The position numbers were made by a program, and so were the translations under genes. Source: Megalopta genalis (Eukaryota > Arthropoda > Insecta > Hymenoptera > Halictidae). From it: 64,000 nucleotides of DNA. The DNA lies in NCBI RefSeq assembly GCF_051020955.1, contig NC_135022.1, positions 9,574,463 through 9,638,462 of the forward strand. Direction: 5' to 3'. Shown in pieces: positions 25,601-35,414 of the stretch (position 1 is its first letter; every line of letters starts with the position of its first letter). The notes under the pieces were generated by a model, which was not told the DNA's origin, did no database searches, and saw only the letters and a list, made by a program, of their open reading frames with translations.

Positions 25601-28600
25601 AAGTACGTAAATATAGTTTACGTTGCGACGAAGATAACGTGAACTTTACGAAAGAAAATTGAATTTTCTTCTCGTCGATCGCGTTTTTCGATTACTTCTT
25701 GGACTAATTTTCACGTCCGTTTTATGTTTATTCTCCACGCATCTTGTAGCATGTTCGACGTATTAACCGTTTCAGTGACGAGCGAAAGTATCATCGTACG
25801 TATGCGGAAAATACCGGGCCTAATTTGACGAATTTTGCCAAGGTTCGGAGAAATATTTTCAAAATTCCAAAAGAAGCGTATTGCGAAATAAAAGGAGGCT
25901 AAAGTGGCGCCAATTGTATTTAAATATTTGTTGAAAAAATTTAAATATTCTTTATTCATACGAATAACATAAATATAAAACAGTACGGAAAAGTCAGCTC
26001 TCTTTTTAGGAACAGTATTCGCATATAAGGAAAATCATCGTGTGTTCACAGCTTTATGTATTGGGTTGGCAACTGAGTAACTGCCGATTTCAGTTATAGA
26101 CGTCTCTCGCTCCCATTCTTATGATATCCGTAAATGTTATATTATAAAATTATTATTATTATTATTATGTTATTTTTTATTATCCGTGAATTTTAGCAAC
26201 TGGACAAATTGAATGCAGCGGTCAAGGAAAAGCGAGCAGAATTGGTCGATCGTAAAGGTGTGATTTTCCAGCAGGACAGTGCTAGGCCGCGCACGTCTTT
26301 GTCCACTCGGCAAAAATTCATGGATATTGCTTGGGAATTGATGTTACACCCCTGATCTCGCGCCATCGGATCACCACTTATTTCGACCCCTGGACAACTC
26401 CCTTCGTGGTGAAACTTTTAACGACGATGACGCTGTAAAATCTCACTTAACTCAGTTTTTGGCCGAAAAGGATCAGACTTTCTACGAGCGTGGAATTTTC
26501 ATGTTGTCGGAGAGATGGCGAAAGGTCATCGTACAAAATGGAAAATACATTACAGATTAAACTTCGTTCCAAGTAGAAAAAAATTTTTTATTTCATCGAA
26601 CAAATCAGCGATTACTTAGTTGCTAACCCAATAGATATGCGTGCGCAGATATGCGTGGACGAGGGAGACCGTACCACTTTGGAATTGAATGAATAGAATG
26701 AAGTACCAATAGTACTCCAATTGTCTCTCTCCGTTTCTAAAGAGAAAAGAATTCTAAAGAGAAATTCGGGAGAGGAGATATGACTCACACTCGAGTCTTG
26801 CGGCTCGTTATGTTATGCGGCTCGAACAAAATGGAAAATACATTACAGATTGAACTTCGTTCCAAGTAAAAAGAAATTTTTTATTTCATTGAACAAATCG
26901 GCGATTACTTAGTTGCCAACCCAATAGATCACTTAGTAATCGCATTTTCAATCATTTCCAACGAAATAACTGATATCGGACCACAAAACTAAAGAATAAT
27001 GTCATGATTCACGGCAAGTAGTATAACGTTACCGAAGAGAAATTTGAACATTATTATAAATATTTATATATAGTTGTTTGGCTATTGAAAATGTGTATTA
27101 TTTATTTTTTATTTATTTATTTTATTTACTTTTTTTTAAGTATTGATAGCAAGGCGCCATCGCATACGCAACGATGTATAGTAAATTCTCCCTAATTGAC
27201 GCTCGGATTGTACACAAAAATGGAGAATCTGGGAAGAGGAGATACGATTATTCGAACCTTGCGGCTCGTTTTTATAGTCATCGATTGCCAACAACTATAA
27301 AATAACCGCAACTCCTTTTTCCATTTAAGCGCACAATCTGAGCGTTAATTAGGAAGAATTTACTGTTTCGTCGTTGGCACATTTCGCAAATATTGCGATC
27401 GACGATATATCGGCGTTCGACACTAAAAGGGTTAAGAGAACATATAAAGCATCGACGCGTGTCGCACAGAGCGAAGTGTATGAAATGTACCCCGGTGTCG
27501 ATTTCGATGAAAACGAAATGCAATAAAATGCGTAAACTAATCGCACAAGCGCCAAACGCTTGCAACTTAATACGGTAAATTCTCCCCAATTGTCCTTCAG
27601 TTTGTAGACAAAAATGGACGATTTGGGAAGAGGAGATACGATTGTTCGAGCCTTGCGGCTCGTTTTTATAGTCGTCGACAATCGGCGATCTTAAAAACTA
27701 GCCCGCGATGCTCGAACAATCGTAGCTCCTCCTCCCAAATTGTCCATTTTCATTTACAAGTCGAAGAGCAATTGGGGAGAACTTATACTGTATGTACCGT
27801 CTACAATACGATGCCATGTTGCAGACTTGCAGACGTTATCTTTAAGCCGAGCGAAATGTTACAATTTATACGAACTAAGCACCTGCAAACACGTCCATTA
27901 CAGTTGTCGCGTGCGCGCATTATTGTTTCAGTCCTTCGTTGTACCGTACGATGACCGGCGTCGGAACGATCATGGCTGGGAGCGGCGAAGGAACCGGAAG
28001 CGCTTTCTCGCTTCCGTACATGGCCGGCAGCCCCACGGAATTGACCGGATCGCCGCAGCAGCTTTGGAACATGCAAAGTAAGCCAGATTAGATCGCAGGG
28101 GCGCGATACGTTGGACTCGACGAATCGATCCGCGGCGCCGAGTTAACCTTTTAGATACGGCTGAATTCTGCGCGAGGCTATTCCTCTGGACGGCAGAGTC
28201 TAATATGTACTGTACAGAGTCTGATACTGTATATTCTGTGTCTGTATATACAGGATGTCTCAAAAATGTCTCGCATTCCGAAAGTGGCGGGTTCCTCGGG
28301 CCATTCGAAGCAACTTTTTCTTTTACAAAAATGTTCTCCGAGGCGCCGTTAACGAGTTATCAACGAAAAACGGTGACCAATGAGAGGCGAGCTCGGCTGG
28401 CGCGAGGCGATCGAGCCAATGAGCGGAACCGGGCTTCGCGCGCTGGTCGGCCGTACTCGATTCTTATTGGTCACTGTTTTTCGTCGATAACTCGTTAACG
28501 GTGCCTCGGAGAACATTTTTGTAAAGGAAAAAGTTGCTTCAAAAGATCCGAGGAACCCGCCGTTTCCGGATTGCGAGACATTTTTGGGACACCCTGTGGA

Positions 28601-31600
28601 CTGTTGTAAATCGATGCGAAGACAAAAGAAGTGTGAAACAATGCATACGAAGACGATTATTTTCTAGAGCAAGCCACTATAGCGGCGTGTCGTTCTGAAA
28701 GACGACATCCGCGAAAGCCACTATAGTAGTGGCGCGTCGTGCCTAAAAGGTTAAACGTAATAATTAAGCCACGGTGTAATCGAACGAGGCCGTTTGAAAT
28801 GACAGCGTTGCACACGAATATATCCGGCCTGTCGGAGGATTACACCGGCAGCGGGAAGACGTCCGGCAGCGTAACCACTCATCAGACATTACCGGGATTC
28901 TCGCAACCGTTTTGCGTTCGACCCAGTCCCCGAGGGTACAGCCTTTACCAGACGCAGCAAAGCAACGGGAGCGCCGCGGCGGCGATGGACGCTTCCTCGA
29001 CATGGAACTACCCTTCCGCGAACGACCCTCTGATGCCGCAGTACGCGACCTCCACCAGACAGCAGTCCGTCAATTCACCGACAACTCCGACCCAGCACCA
29101 GCTGACCGCTTCCGCGGGTCTCGGTACCAGTAAGTATCTTTCACGTATTTGCGACAATTACGACTCTTTCGATTCGACAGTTCTTTTCTTCGTTCATTGG
29201 TCAACGGTCGATCAGAGCAGTCCATGCCTTCGTGGCGTTGCGCGGTGTCCCCCGCACCCTCCTGTGTCTTCCCTCCTGCCTCGTATCGTCTCGTCTCGTC
29301 TCGTCTCGTCTGGTCTCGTCTCGTCTCGTCTCTTTCGATCCGCTCGAAGCGAAGCGAAGCAAAGCTCCGTTCGCAGCGCCGCGCGCTTTTGCCTTCTTCG
29401 TCGTCTGCGCTCTGTTCGCGCGCTCGCGCTCGCACTCGGTGACGATTCGTCTCGCCTTACGCTTTACGGACGCGAACCCCTCGGTCCTTCGAAACGCGAT
29501 AAATCGTAAACGATTCGAAGAAACGCGATCGCGAACGAAGACGCGTACGCCGTATCGTGTTGCACGGATCGTAAATAACGAGAAAAGGATTCGATCGGTC
29601 TCCTCTTTCTGGCTACGGCCGCGACCACGTCGGGGGCCCACCGGAACCGCCCGAAACTCATCCCTCCGAGCCAGCCGAGAGAAGTGCCGTCTATGCCGAT
29701 GATCCACGAAACGAATCTCGTTCCACGAGCCCGGAGAAAAATCCTCGAGAACTATGCATCCTGGCGCGCACCGTTCGTTCGCCGTTTCCGCGGTGCCGTC
29801 GAACGCCAAGAGGCATCGATACCCGCAAACCCTGACCTAGCCAATGCACGTTTCTAATCTAGTTTTGTCTACGCGCGATATACGAGGAACGACGATAGGT
29901 CTATCTCCCCGTATCTAGCCGTTTCGGAGGCGCGAATTTCAGATAATTGTCGCCGCGTGTCTCGCCAATGAAATGGATAAATCGGCGTGCTTCCGATCGA
30001 AAGATGAGGACCGAACGAACGACGCGCGTTTCCCGTCACGCTGTCGTCGTCGAAACGACGGCGACGAGGAGAATCCAGGCTGTCTCGGAGAGGCCCGGAC
30101 CCTCGATCCTCCGCAGAATCCTCCGTGGACGCGTTAGACCCATCGGAGCCCCAGGGTCGCGTGACTCGCCGAGCGACGCATCCATCGACGAGACGTTCCT
30201 GTCCGTCGGAAAACACGACGGCGGGGTATATAAACCTCTTGTGAACGCGTCGGGTATATCTGCGGTTTCCATACCGCACACGGGGCTTTCTTTGAGAGCC
30301 TCGGGCCGAGGGGGCAAGAGAGGGCACAGTCGTCTCTCCACTCTTGACGCATCGTCGTTAATCGTCGTTTCGAGTGGCTGTTGCGCGTGTCTCTGGTTTC
30401 GATGTCAAGTTCCGTCGCGCAGCGCCGCGCCGCGCCGCGCCACGCTGTTTTTCCATTTTATTCCTAGTTCAGGCCAAGTGTCTCTCCGCTGCGTCGCGTC
30501 CGCGCATTGTTTCTCTTCCAGATGGATCTCATCCCATCGAACGCGCGTCTCTTCTCGACGTCGACGTTGTTCCTGTTTGCAGCGAACAGAGCAGATGTCC
30601 CTGTTTCCGTGCCCCCCCCCCCCCGGATTAAAAACGTGTCGGAAAGGAAAGGTTTTATATTTGAACCGATATTATTATTTATTATTATTAATTATATATT
30701 ATATTATAATAGAAATTATATATATATTATAATATATATAATATAATATATAATAAATAATAATAAATAATAATATCGGTTCAAATATAATCGGTTATAA
30801 TAGAAATTATATATATATAATTTATATTATAATATAATATATAATTAATAATAATAAATAATTATATATAATATATTAATTTATATTATATTATATCGGG
30901 CGCACGAGAATTTGGAAAAGGCAAGGAAACTGGAAGACTCCACCCTTTTAGATATCGTTCCCCGGTGTCAGTCCTCGGTGTACGTTTTACCGTGTATCGT
31001 CGGCTCTCCCAGCCCCGTACCGTGACTGTTCTCATTGTAGGACCGAATCCTCCCTTATCTTCCGTCCTTCTCCCGCTCCCTTTACTCCGGCTCCGGCTCC
31101 GGCACCGGCTCCGACTCCGCTTCCCTGTGTCTGCCTGCGTGCCGACATTCCTCGTAACTCGGTCTCTCGTATACATTGCCTCCCCCCCCCCCACCGCCCT
31201 TACCGTCGCGACTCTCGTTCGACCCTTCGTCTTCGCGCGACTCTCCTCGTTCCTCTCGCCTCCGACGAGGTAATTCGACCCTCCTATTCTCATTCCTCGT
31301 TGCTTCGTCATATTCCTCGGAGGCCTCTCGGACGCCGCCGGTTGAATATACGGTTACGAAAGGATCCCCATCGTTTTCACCGATGCCGCTTACGGTGTTC
31401 GCGCGCAACGCGCGCGCCCGACAATGGTGTAACGGCAACGGCAACGGCAACGAGCGGGAGGGACGATCGACGTCTTTCTAGCCGTAGACGAACTTTCTCG
31501 TTCGTCCGGCGTTTGCCTCTTGAAACGATACTCGTTCCTTCGGTTTCGGATCCGTCGTCCAATGGACAACGTTCGCTAAACCGTGGCCGCCGTCAGCGAC

Positions 31601-32196
31601 TCCGTTGCTTACTTATACGCGATATCCGATTGCCTCCCAGCCTTGTTTCTGCCGGATGCGCAACCGCCGTACGCCGACCTCTCCGTCTTTTCTTTCTTCT
31701 CCTCTTTCTTTTTTCTTTCTCTCTCTCTCTCTCTCTCGCTCTCTCACTCTCAATCGTTCTCTTCTTTTCTTTCGACTCGTGTCGTGTCTGCAACGAAGTA
31801 ACGCGAGACGAAAGCACGCGTATTTCTCATCGGTGTCGATCCCGATCATCGAATCGGCGCGATGCGATTCATCCGTCGCTGTGGAAATCGTAGTTGGCTC
31901 GTGCGTCGCCGTGAAAGCGGCGAAACACAGTAGTGCTGGCTCCCCGGCGTTCCCGTTTACATTTCCGTTTACATTTTCGTTTACATTCCCGATTACGATT
32001 CTCGTTTACATTCCCGTTCACATTCCCATTCTCGCCTCGCTATTCCCATTCCCATTGGCTTTGCATACGCGAGGATCACGCGCCGGCTATTATTATCGTC
32101 GAACTCCGGAAACTCTGATAACGTCGTGTCCCTCTACATCCTCTGTCGCGTTTCCTGCGTTTCCTGCGTCCTTCCTGTCCCGACTACGAACGTACC

Positions 32197-32245
<49 letters not shown>

Positions 32246-35200
32246 ACGCCGCGTACATTGCGAGAAGAGCCTCGCGAGTACGCGCGAACTTCGCTTTCGA
32301 AAGCCGAGTTGCTGTCGCTTCGGGTAACACGAACGAGCGCGTCGGAAAACTACCGAAAACGGGGGCTATCCGACCGTCGTGTATTTTCCAGCTGCAACCT
32401 TCGTTCGTACCCCTGCGGCAAATACCTCGGCAACGCGATAACGGTTCGACGCCCGAGGCTCGACGACTTTCGCCTCGAAGCCCCCGATCGACGACGCTGC
32501 CCGATGGAAAATCGAACGAACCGAAGACAGTATTTTACCCAGCTGCCTCTCGCGTTGTCCACCTCCCCCTTCTCTAGCGCCGCCGCCGCCGCCGCCTACT
32601 CCTCCGCGATCGTCGACACCCCCCTGCTCTCTGCCCTCTGCTCTTTGCCCTCTGAACCTCCCCTCTCCTCGTCCCGGCTCCGGTCACGGTCCCGCTCTCG
32701 CTCCGCCATCTCAGTGCCTCCGCCTGTCCTATTGTAATCGCGTTGAACTTGTCCCTGCCGAAATGACCGCAATGGCAGGCATGTTTGAAAGTATGCGAAA
32801 CCGTGCAGTGCACAACATCGGGACGGAATACTTTACGGATGGCCGCGAGTGCGTGAATTGCGGCGCAGTTTCTACACCACTGTGGCGACGGGACGGTACC
32901 GGCCATTACCTCTGCAACGCATGCGGTCTCTACAACAAGATGAACGGCATGAATCGGCCCTTGGTCAAGCAGCCGCGTCGATCGGTAAGAAAGGAAGGAA
33001 GCGGAATGGTCGCGCGAGCGATCGACCGCGCGTCCTCCTCCGTTTTTGCGGCGAGTCTGTAACGCTGCTTTCCAGGTCCTTCTTTTCCTTCCTTGGAACG
33101 GCTTGTATTATAGGGTTTTGCGGGTTTATTTATTCTTTTATTTTTTCGGCTCTCCTCCAAGGAGCGTAACATCGAACCGAAGGACATTTCGGGAATCGCT
33201 ACGCGGTACAGGAGCCTGTGTGGAAATTCGCCCATCGCCAATTCCTAGCCATTTTTATAGCCCGTTCAGCCATTTAACGACTTGGCCGATCTGCTCGCGA
33301 GTTCTCGCGTTACGTTCGATCGAGACGCGGACACCGATTTAACGCGCCGAGAACGCGCGCGTACCACACGAGTGCACTCTCCCCCTAACGTTTGGCATCC
33401 TGTCTCTGTTTCAGTGGCGGACCAGGGCGATTTCTACAAAAGCTTCTGTGGGTATAGTGGCGCCTGTCGCGCCTACGAGGAGAAACCGAGCCGCCGTTCG
33501 GTAGGTGTTTCCCCCCAACTCTGCTCATTATCATTCTTTCTCTTTCTCTTTACTCTTTCTCTTTCTCGTCTTCTATTCTGTATCTCTCGCTTTTGGACAC
33601 TATCTCTCTTTCTCCCTTTCACTTCCTCCTTCTCTCTGTCTCCTTCTTTATTCCCCTTTGCATCATTTGTTACCTCTCTCTCCCGTTGTTTACGTTTTTT
33701 TTCTTATTAAACACTTTCGAAGCTGTCCCAGATCCCTGTCGACGCCCCAGCGTCGTTAGACGGAATGTTTTCTCGGTGCTTTTCGTGCTGTTGGGCGAGG
33801 GGAGGGGGGGATACCCAGGCGCTGCTAACCTCCCACGAAAAGCATCGAGAAAGCATTCTCGCCCGACAACGCTGGTGGTCACTGTCGATTGCTCGCCGAT
33901 ACCCGCGGCTCCTACTTTTATCCCTCTTTCGTCGTTCTCCACAACACATTTCCCAAAAACTCAGAGAAGACCAACGACGCGCGTTTCTCATCGTCGACTA
34001 GTTTGAGACGGCAACTTCTGCTAAGAACGTTCGTCGTAGCTCCAAGGTGCCACTATACCCATGGTACGATCAAGATTTCCTTTTCGAAATCATGCGTAGC
34101 CTAATTAGCGAATGTGATTTAGTAGAGTCGATCGTATTGCGATTCACCGACGAGAACAATGTGTTTACAGGCTGCGCCGTGATTTCGTGCAGAAATGTAC
34201 TGCGTACACGTGATAATTTCGTGCGACAAAATCTCTTCAAGTGTCGATCTTGGGTCAGCGAACAAGTTCTCTCATGCCCATTCTTTCGTTGTTCGATGTT
34301 CTTGTTTCTGAATTCTACCTTTCTCCTTGCATGCTCTTTCTTGTCTCCCTCTTTCTCTCTCTTTCTCTCTCTCTCTCTCTGTTTGTGCGAGTGTCTCTGT
34401 GTGTGAGTGTGTTTCTCTCTGTTTCTCTTCTGTGCCTATGTTTCTCTTTCTTTCTTTCTTTCTTTTCCTCTCTACGTCTTCTTTCTGCCTCCGTCTTTGT
34501 CTCAGCTTCTGTCACATTGCTCGCCTCAATGAAATGAAAGACGCACACGGCGGCTTGGTTAAAGAGAATTTCCCATTTTCACAGTCCGCGACGAGACGCG
34601 TCGGCACTTCCTGCAGCAACTGTAAAGCAACGAAGACCTCGCTGTGGCGACGCAACGCTCTCGGCGAGCCGGTCTGTAACGCTTGCGGGCTGTATTACAA
34701 ATTGCACGGGATAAACAGGCCGCCCAACATGAAGAAGGATACGATTCAGACGCGGAAGCGAAAACCGAAAGGCGGCATGAAGTCTACGGACACGCCGCTC
34801 TCGGCCACCGACGCCCCCTGCACGAACATCAACAACAACAGTACAAATACAAACAATAACCACAACAACAACAACAACAACAACAACAGCTTAAAGAAAG
34901 AACCGAGTACGTATGTTGGTGTCGCGACGCGACGCTCTTTTGTGTTTTCGTAAGCGACGCGCGCGAGTTTCGTCTAGGTTAGGACGGCCGGTGTTAACGA
35001 CGATCCTCGCTAACGACCGATTGGCTGTTCACAGATACGTACGACGACATGCGAATGAATCATCCGGAGGTTCGTCAAATTCCACTGAACGGCGCCGTTT
35101 ACTACGACGTTTCAACCGGAGCGCATTACGGCGCGATCAATTTTCAGCGGGAGCTGTGGCTGAAACAGCACCACGGCAGCCAGCTGCAGCAACAACAGCA

Positions 35201-35414
35201 GCAACACCAGCAACACCATCAGCAGCTTCTCGAGACGCATTCTCCGAAAATCGAGTGCCCCTCGCCTTGCGCGAACCGATCGCCGGACCACCACCAGTTC
35301 GCTTCCCCGCATATCGTCACCCTTGAGAATTCGTCACCCACCGCAGCAACCGCAAAAATGATCATCGACAACGGCCACCTGGACAGGCCGACGGTGGTCT
35401 CCATGTCGTCGTAA
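14285..35414 (+). CDS. GATAe: GATA-type zinc-finger transcription factor, GATAe-like (six coding exons)
   Basis: Proposed CDS: 14285-15435, 27932-28077, 28806-29129, 32779-32984, 34585-34906, 35035-35414 (2529 nt, 842 aa). Every junction is GT-AG and keeps phase. It encodes a nuclear DNA-binding factor with two class IV GATA fingers, each C-X2-C-X17-C-X2-C. The N-finger is at residues 565-589 (CVNC, LWRRDGTGHYLCNAC) and the C-finger at 619-643 (CSNC, LWRRNALGEPVCNAC), followed by a basic tail with IQTRKRKPK. The N-terminal ~380 residues are low complexity (His, Gln, Gly). I prefer GATAe to pannier because the C-finger has the TSLWRRN and MKKDTIQTRKRKPK wording rather than the TRTTTLWRRNNDG wording I recall for fly pannier, and because it precedes a serpent-like gene, as in flies. 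The start is the first ATG of the open frame; an upstream spliced start cannot be excluded. Family assignment is very secure, orthology less so. Confidence 0.85.
17091..17241. mobile_element. Inverted-repeat element, family A, copy 4 (short form)
   Basis: A 151-bp version with both terminal repeats (CAGCCGTTTATTTTGAAAG and the inverse) but a shortened interior containing a T-rich run. It lies in GATAe intron 1. Confidence 0.8.
17440..17700. repeat. T-rich tandem repeat (TTTTTCATCGG type)
   Basis: Irregular 10-12-bp units of TTTTTCATCGG, TTTCTCGTGGGA and related sequences. A longer ~90-bp block including CCACTGGTTTCTTTTTATCG is duplicated. Confidence 0.8.
17788..18008. mobile_element. Hairpin element, family G, copy 4
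   Basis: Palindromic ~220-bp unit: GGGAAGAGGAGATACGATTA on the left, ATCGTATCTCCTCTTCCC on the right. Confidence 0.8.
18014..18236. mobile_element. Hairpin element, family G, copy 5
   Basis: Tandem neighbour of copy 4, in the same orientation with the same arms. Confidence 0.8.
18237..18775. mobile_element. Two diverged family G units with altered left ends
   Basis: Two units (about 18237-18514 and 18515-18775) keep the hairpin core and right end. Their left end is replaced by TTTTATTTACGCTGCTGT and an AACGATTTCTTCTTTT segment, shared by both. They look like a tandem duplication of a rearranged unit. Confidence 0.65.
19311..19710. mobile_element. Inverted-repeat element, family I
   Basis: The left end ACAGGGTGGCCCGGAATTCG and right end CGAATTCCGGCCCACGCTGT are inverse copies. 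Internal GATTCTGCGTGGAAAGAT is answered by ATCTTTCCGCGTAGAATC, so the terminal repeats are long (over 60 bp). An ATGT tetranucleotide repeat follows at 19712-19740. Confidence 0.75.
20102..20326. mobile_element. Hairpin element, family G, copy 6
   Basis: Starts ACAGTGAATTCTCCCTAA and ends with the inverse; same hairpin arms as the other copies. Confidence 0.8.
20329..20554. mobile_element. Hairpin element, family G, copy 7
   Basis: Tandem with copy 6, separated by two bases; right end GAAGAATTTACTGTGCA. Confidence 0.8.
21195..21725. repeat. CTT and ATTACT simple-repeat tract
   Basis: A CTT/CTCCTT tract (about 21205-21325) runs into a long ATTACT-type hexamer tract with interspersed TTTTTAATATTACTATCGCT units. 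A second ATTACT tract lies at about 22155-22330. Confidence 0.9.
22348..22571. mobile_element. Hairpin element, family G, copy 8
   Basis: Standard palindromic unit, separated from the next copy only by a CT microsatellite (22573-22631). Confidence 0.8.
22573..22631. repeat. CT microsatellite between two family G elements
   Basis: About 29 CT units between the ends of two hairpin elements. Confidence 0.95.
22634..22866. mobile_element. Hairpin element, family G, copy 9
   Basis: Palindromic unit; its right half (from 22759) is repeated in inverse orientation at 26709-26809. Confidence 0.75.
22939..23523 (-). mobile_element. Internally deleted mariner element, copy 2
   Basis: TA-flanked, with ends TTGGGTTAGCAAC and GTTGCCAACCCAA. 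The minus-strand frame 23372-23010 encodes 120 C-terminal transposase residues with QQDNARPH and SPDLAPSDYHLF intact. It has the same deletion structure as copy 1. Confidence 0.9.
23895..24108. mobile_element. Hairpin element, family G, copy 10
   Basis: Diverged unit with AAATTCTCTCCAATCGACG at the left and the inverse at the right; hairpin arms still recognisable. Confidence 0.7.
24109..26060. other. Unique intronic sequence of GATAe intron 1
   Basis: No mobile element or exon is supported. A GATCGATCTCGATCTCGAT repeat lies near 24290-24325. Long arginine-rich frames on both strands have no domain. Confidence 0.45.
26061..26631 (+). mobile_element. Internally deleted mariner element, copy 3 (frameshifted)
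   Basis: TA-flanked with TTGGGTTGGCAAC and GTTGCTAACCCAA ends, in the opposite orientation to copies 1 and 2. The transposase remnant starts near ATG 26213 and ends at TAA 26558. An 11-bp deletion near 26350 (between GTTACACCC and CTGATCTCGC) shifts the frame, and the conserved QDNARP is QDSARP. It is the right arm of an inverted duplication with copy 2. Confidence 0.9.
26828..26924 (+). mobile_element. Mariner 3'-end fragment
   Basis: About 97 bp matching the last codons (AAATGGAAAATACATTACAG) and the 3' terminal repeat GTTGCCAACCCAA, followed by TA. It adjoins the right arm of the inverted duplication. Confidence 0.85.
27177..27366. mobile_element. Hairpin element, family G, copy 11
   Basis: Short unit (190 bp): the left arm is complete and the right arm has lost the TCGTATCTCC part. 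Confidence 0.7.
27570..27792. mobile_element. Hairpin element, family G, copy 12
   Basis: Full unit ending only about 140 bp upstream of the GATAe exon 2 acceptor. Confidence 0.8.
27932..28077 (+). CDS. GATAe: GATAe coding exon 2
   Basis: The acceptor is TTGTTTCAG|TCC and the donor CAAA|GTAAGC. The exon completes a Ser codon, then reads PSLYRTMTGVGTIMAGSGEG and on to SPTELTGSPQQLWNMQ. The 146-nt exon leaves one base for the next junction. An ATG at 27951 could start a shorter protein if an alternative promoter lies in intron 1. Confidence 0.8.
28143..28754. mobile_element. TTAA-flanked element, family D, copy 1, with nested family E
   Basis: Terminal repeats TTAACCTTTTAG and CTAAAAGGTTAA with TTAA at each edge. 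The right part contains tandem blocks with CCACTATAG palindromes. A family E element is inserted at 28250-28597. It fills most of the 728-bp GATAe intron 2. Confidence 0.8.
28250..28597. mobile_element. Inverted-repeat element, family E, copy 1
   Basis: Starts ACAGGATGTCTCAAAAATG and ends CATTTTTGGGACACCCTGT. The two halves are inverse copies for well over 100 bases (GTTAACGAGTTAT and ATAACTCGTTAAC). No coding capacity. Confidence 0.85.
28806..29129 (+). CDS. GATAe: GATAe coding exon 3
   Basis: It begins after AAATGACAG and completes a Thr codon, then reads LHTNISGLSEDYTGSGKT and continues to SPTTPTQHQLTASAGLGT, ending at donor CCA|GTAAGT. The acceptor has a poor pyrimidine tract, but the phase matches both neighbours. 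The segment is Ser/Thr/Gln-rich with aromatic clusters (SLYQTQQ, STWNYPS), as expected of an activation domain. Confidence 0.8.
30650..30900. repeat. AT-rich imperfect palindrome in GATAe intron 3
   Basis: TTGAACCGATATTATTATT at 30661-30680 is answered by AATAATATCGGTTCAA at about 30770-30785. The sequence between and after is almost pure A/T with TATATA runs. It may form a cruciform or be an old inverted-repeat element. Confidence 0.7.
32202..32244. repeat. GA microsatellite
   Basis: About 21 GA units within GATAe intron 3. Confidence 0.95.
32779..32984 (+). CDS. GATAe: GATAe coding exon 4 (N-terminal GATA finger)
   Basis: It starts after AATGGCAG and completes a Ser codon, then reads MFESMRNRAVHNIGTEYFTD. 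The canonical N-finger follows, with cysteines encoded at 32850, 32859, 32913 and 32922. The CGLYNKMNGMNRPLVKQPRR stretch matches the GATA4/5/6-class N-finger tail. The donor is TCG|GTAAGA, phase 0. N-fingers of this class contact GATC-type sites and FOG cofactors. Confidence 0.95.
34585..34906 (+). CDS. GATAe: GATAe coding exon 5 (C-terminal GATA finger)
   Basis: The acceptor TTTTCACAG is phase 0, so exon 4 joins directly to give PRRS-SATRRVG, the usual short GATA inter-finger linker. The C-finger cysteines start at codon 34612 and end at codon 34684, with LWRRNALGEPVCNACGLYYK between and after. The basic NRPPNMKKDTIQTRKRKPKG tail follows, then an Asn/Thr run. The donor is CCGA|GTACGT, leaving one base. 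Confidence 0.95.
35035..35414 (+). CDS. GATAe: GATAe coding exon 6 (C-terminus and stop)
   Basis: The acceptor is GTTCACAG. The exon completes an Asn codon and reads TYDDMRMNHPEVRQIPLNGA, then a Gln/His run, then KIECPSPCANRSPDHHQFAS and IIDNGHLDRPTVVSMSS, ending at TAA (35412-35414). The joined frame from the C-finger exon to this stop supports both splice sites. Confidence 0.85.

Larger units (their letters stand above)
22759..26809. repeat. Inverted duplication (arms 22759-23523 and 26061-26809)
   Basis: Each arm contains half a family G element, about 70 bp of unique flank (CCAAAGTGGTACGGTTTCCC and its inverse) and a whole deleted mariner. The arms are ~750 bp and the spacer is ~2.5 kb. 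Unique flank in both arms shows this is a duplication, not two insertions. Confidence 0.85.
29130..32778. other. GATAe intron 3
   Basis: No mobile element recognised. It contains a CGTCT pentamer repeat (29287-29333), an AT-rich palindrome (30650-30900), a CT run (31718-31745) and a GA run (32202-32244). Long frames across it are artefacts. Confidence 0.6.

Noticed and set aside
27951..28077. ATG 27951 as the only GATAe start
   Set aside because: The upstream exon joins in phase across AG+T and its tail looks like genuine protein; an alternative short isoform remains possible.
32985..33062. Extension of the N-finger exon past 32984 to a stop at 33062
   Set aside because: It would require retention of intron 4; the GTAAGA donor and in-phase C-finger exon give a standard GATA protein.
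33282..33710. Open frame reading VADQGDFYKSFCGYSG as a constitutive GATAe exon
   Set aside because: Its phase does not fit between the two finger exons, which join perfectly without it; it is kept only as a possible poison exon.
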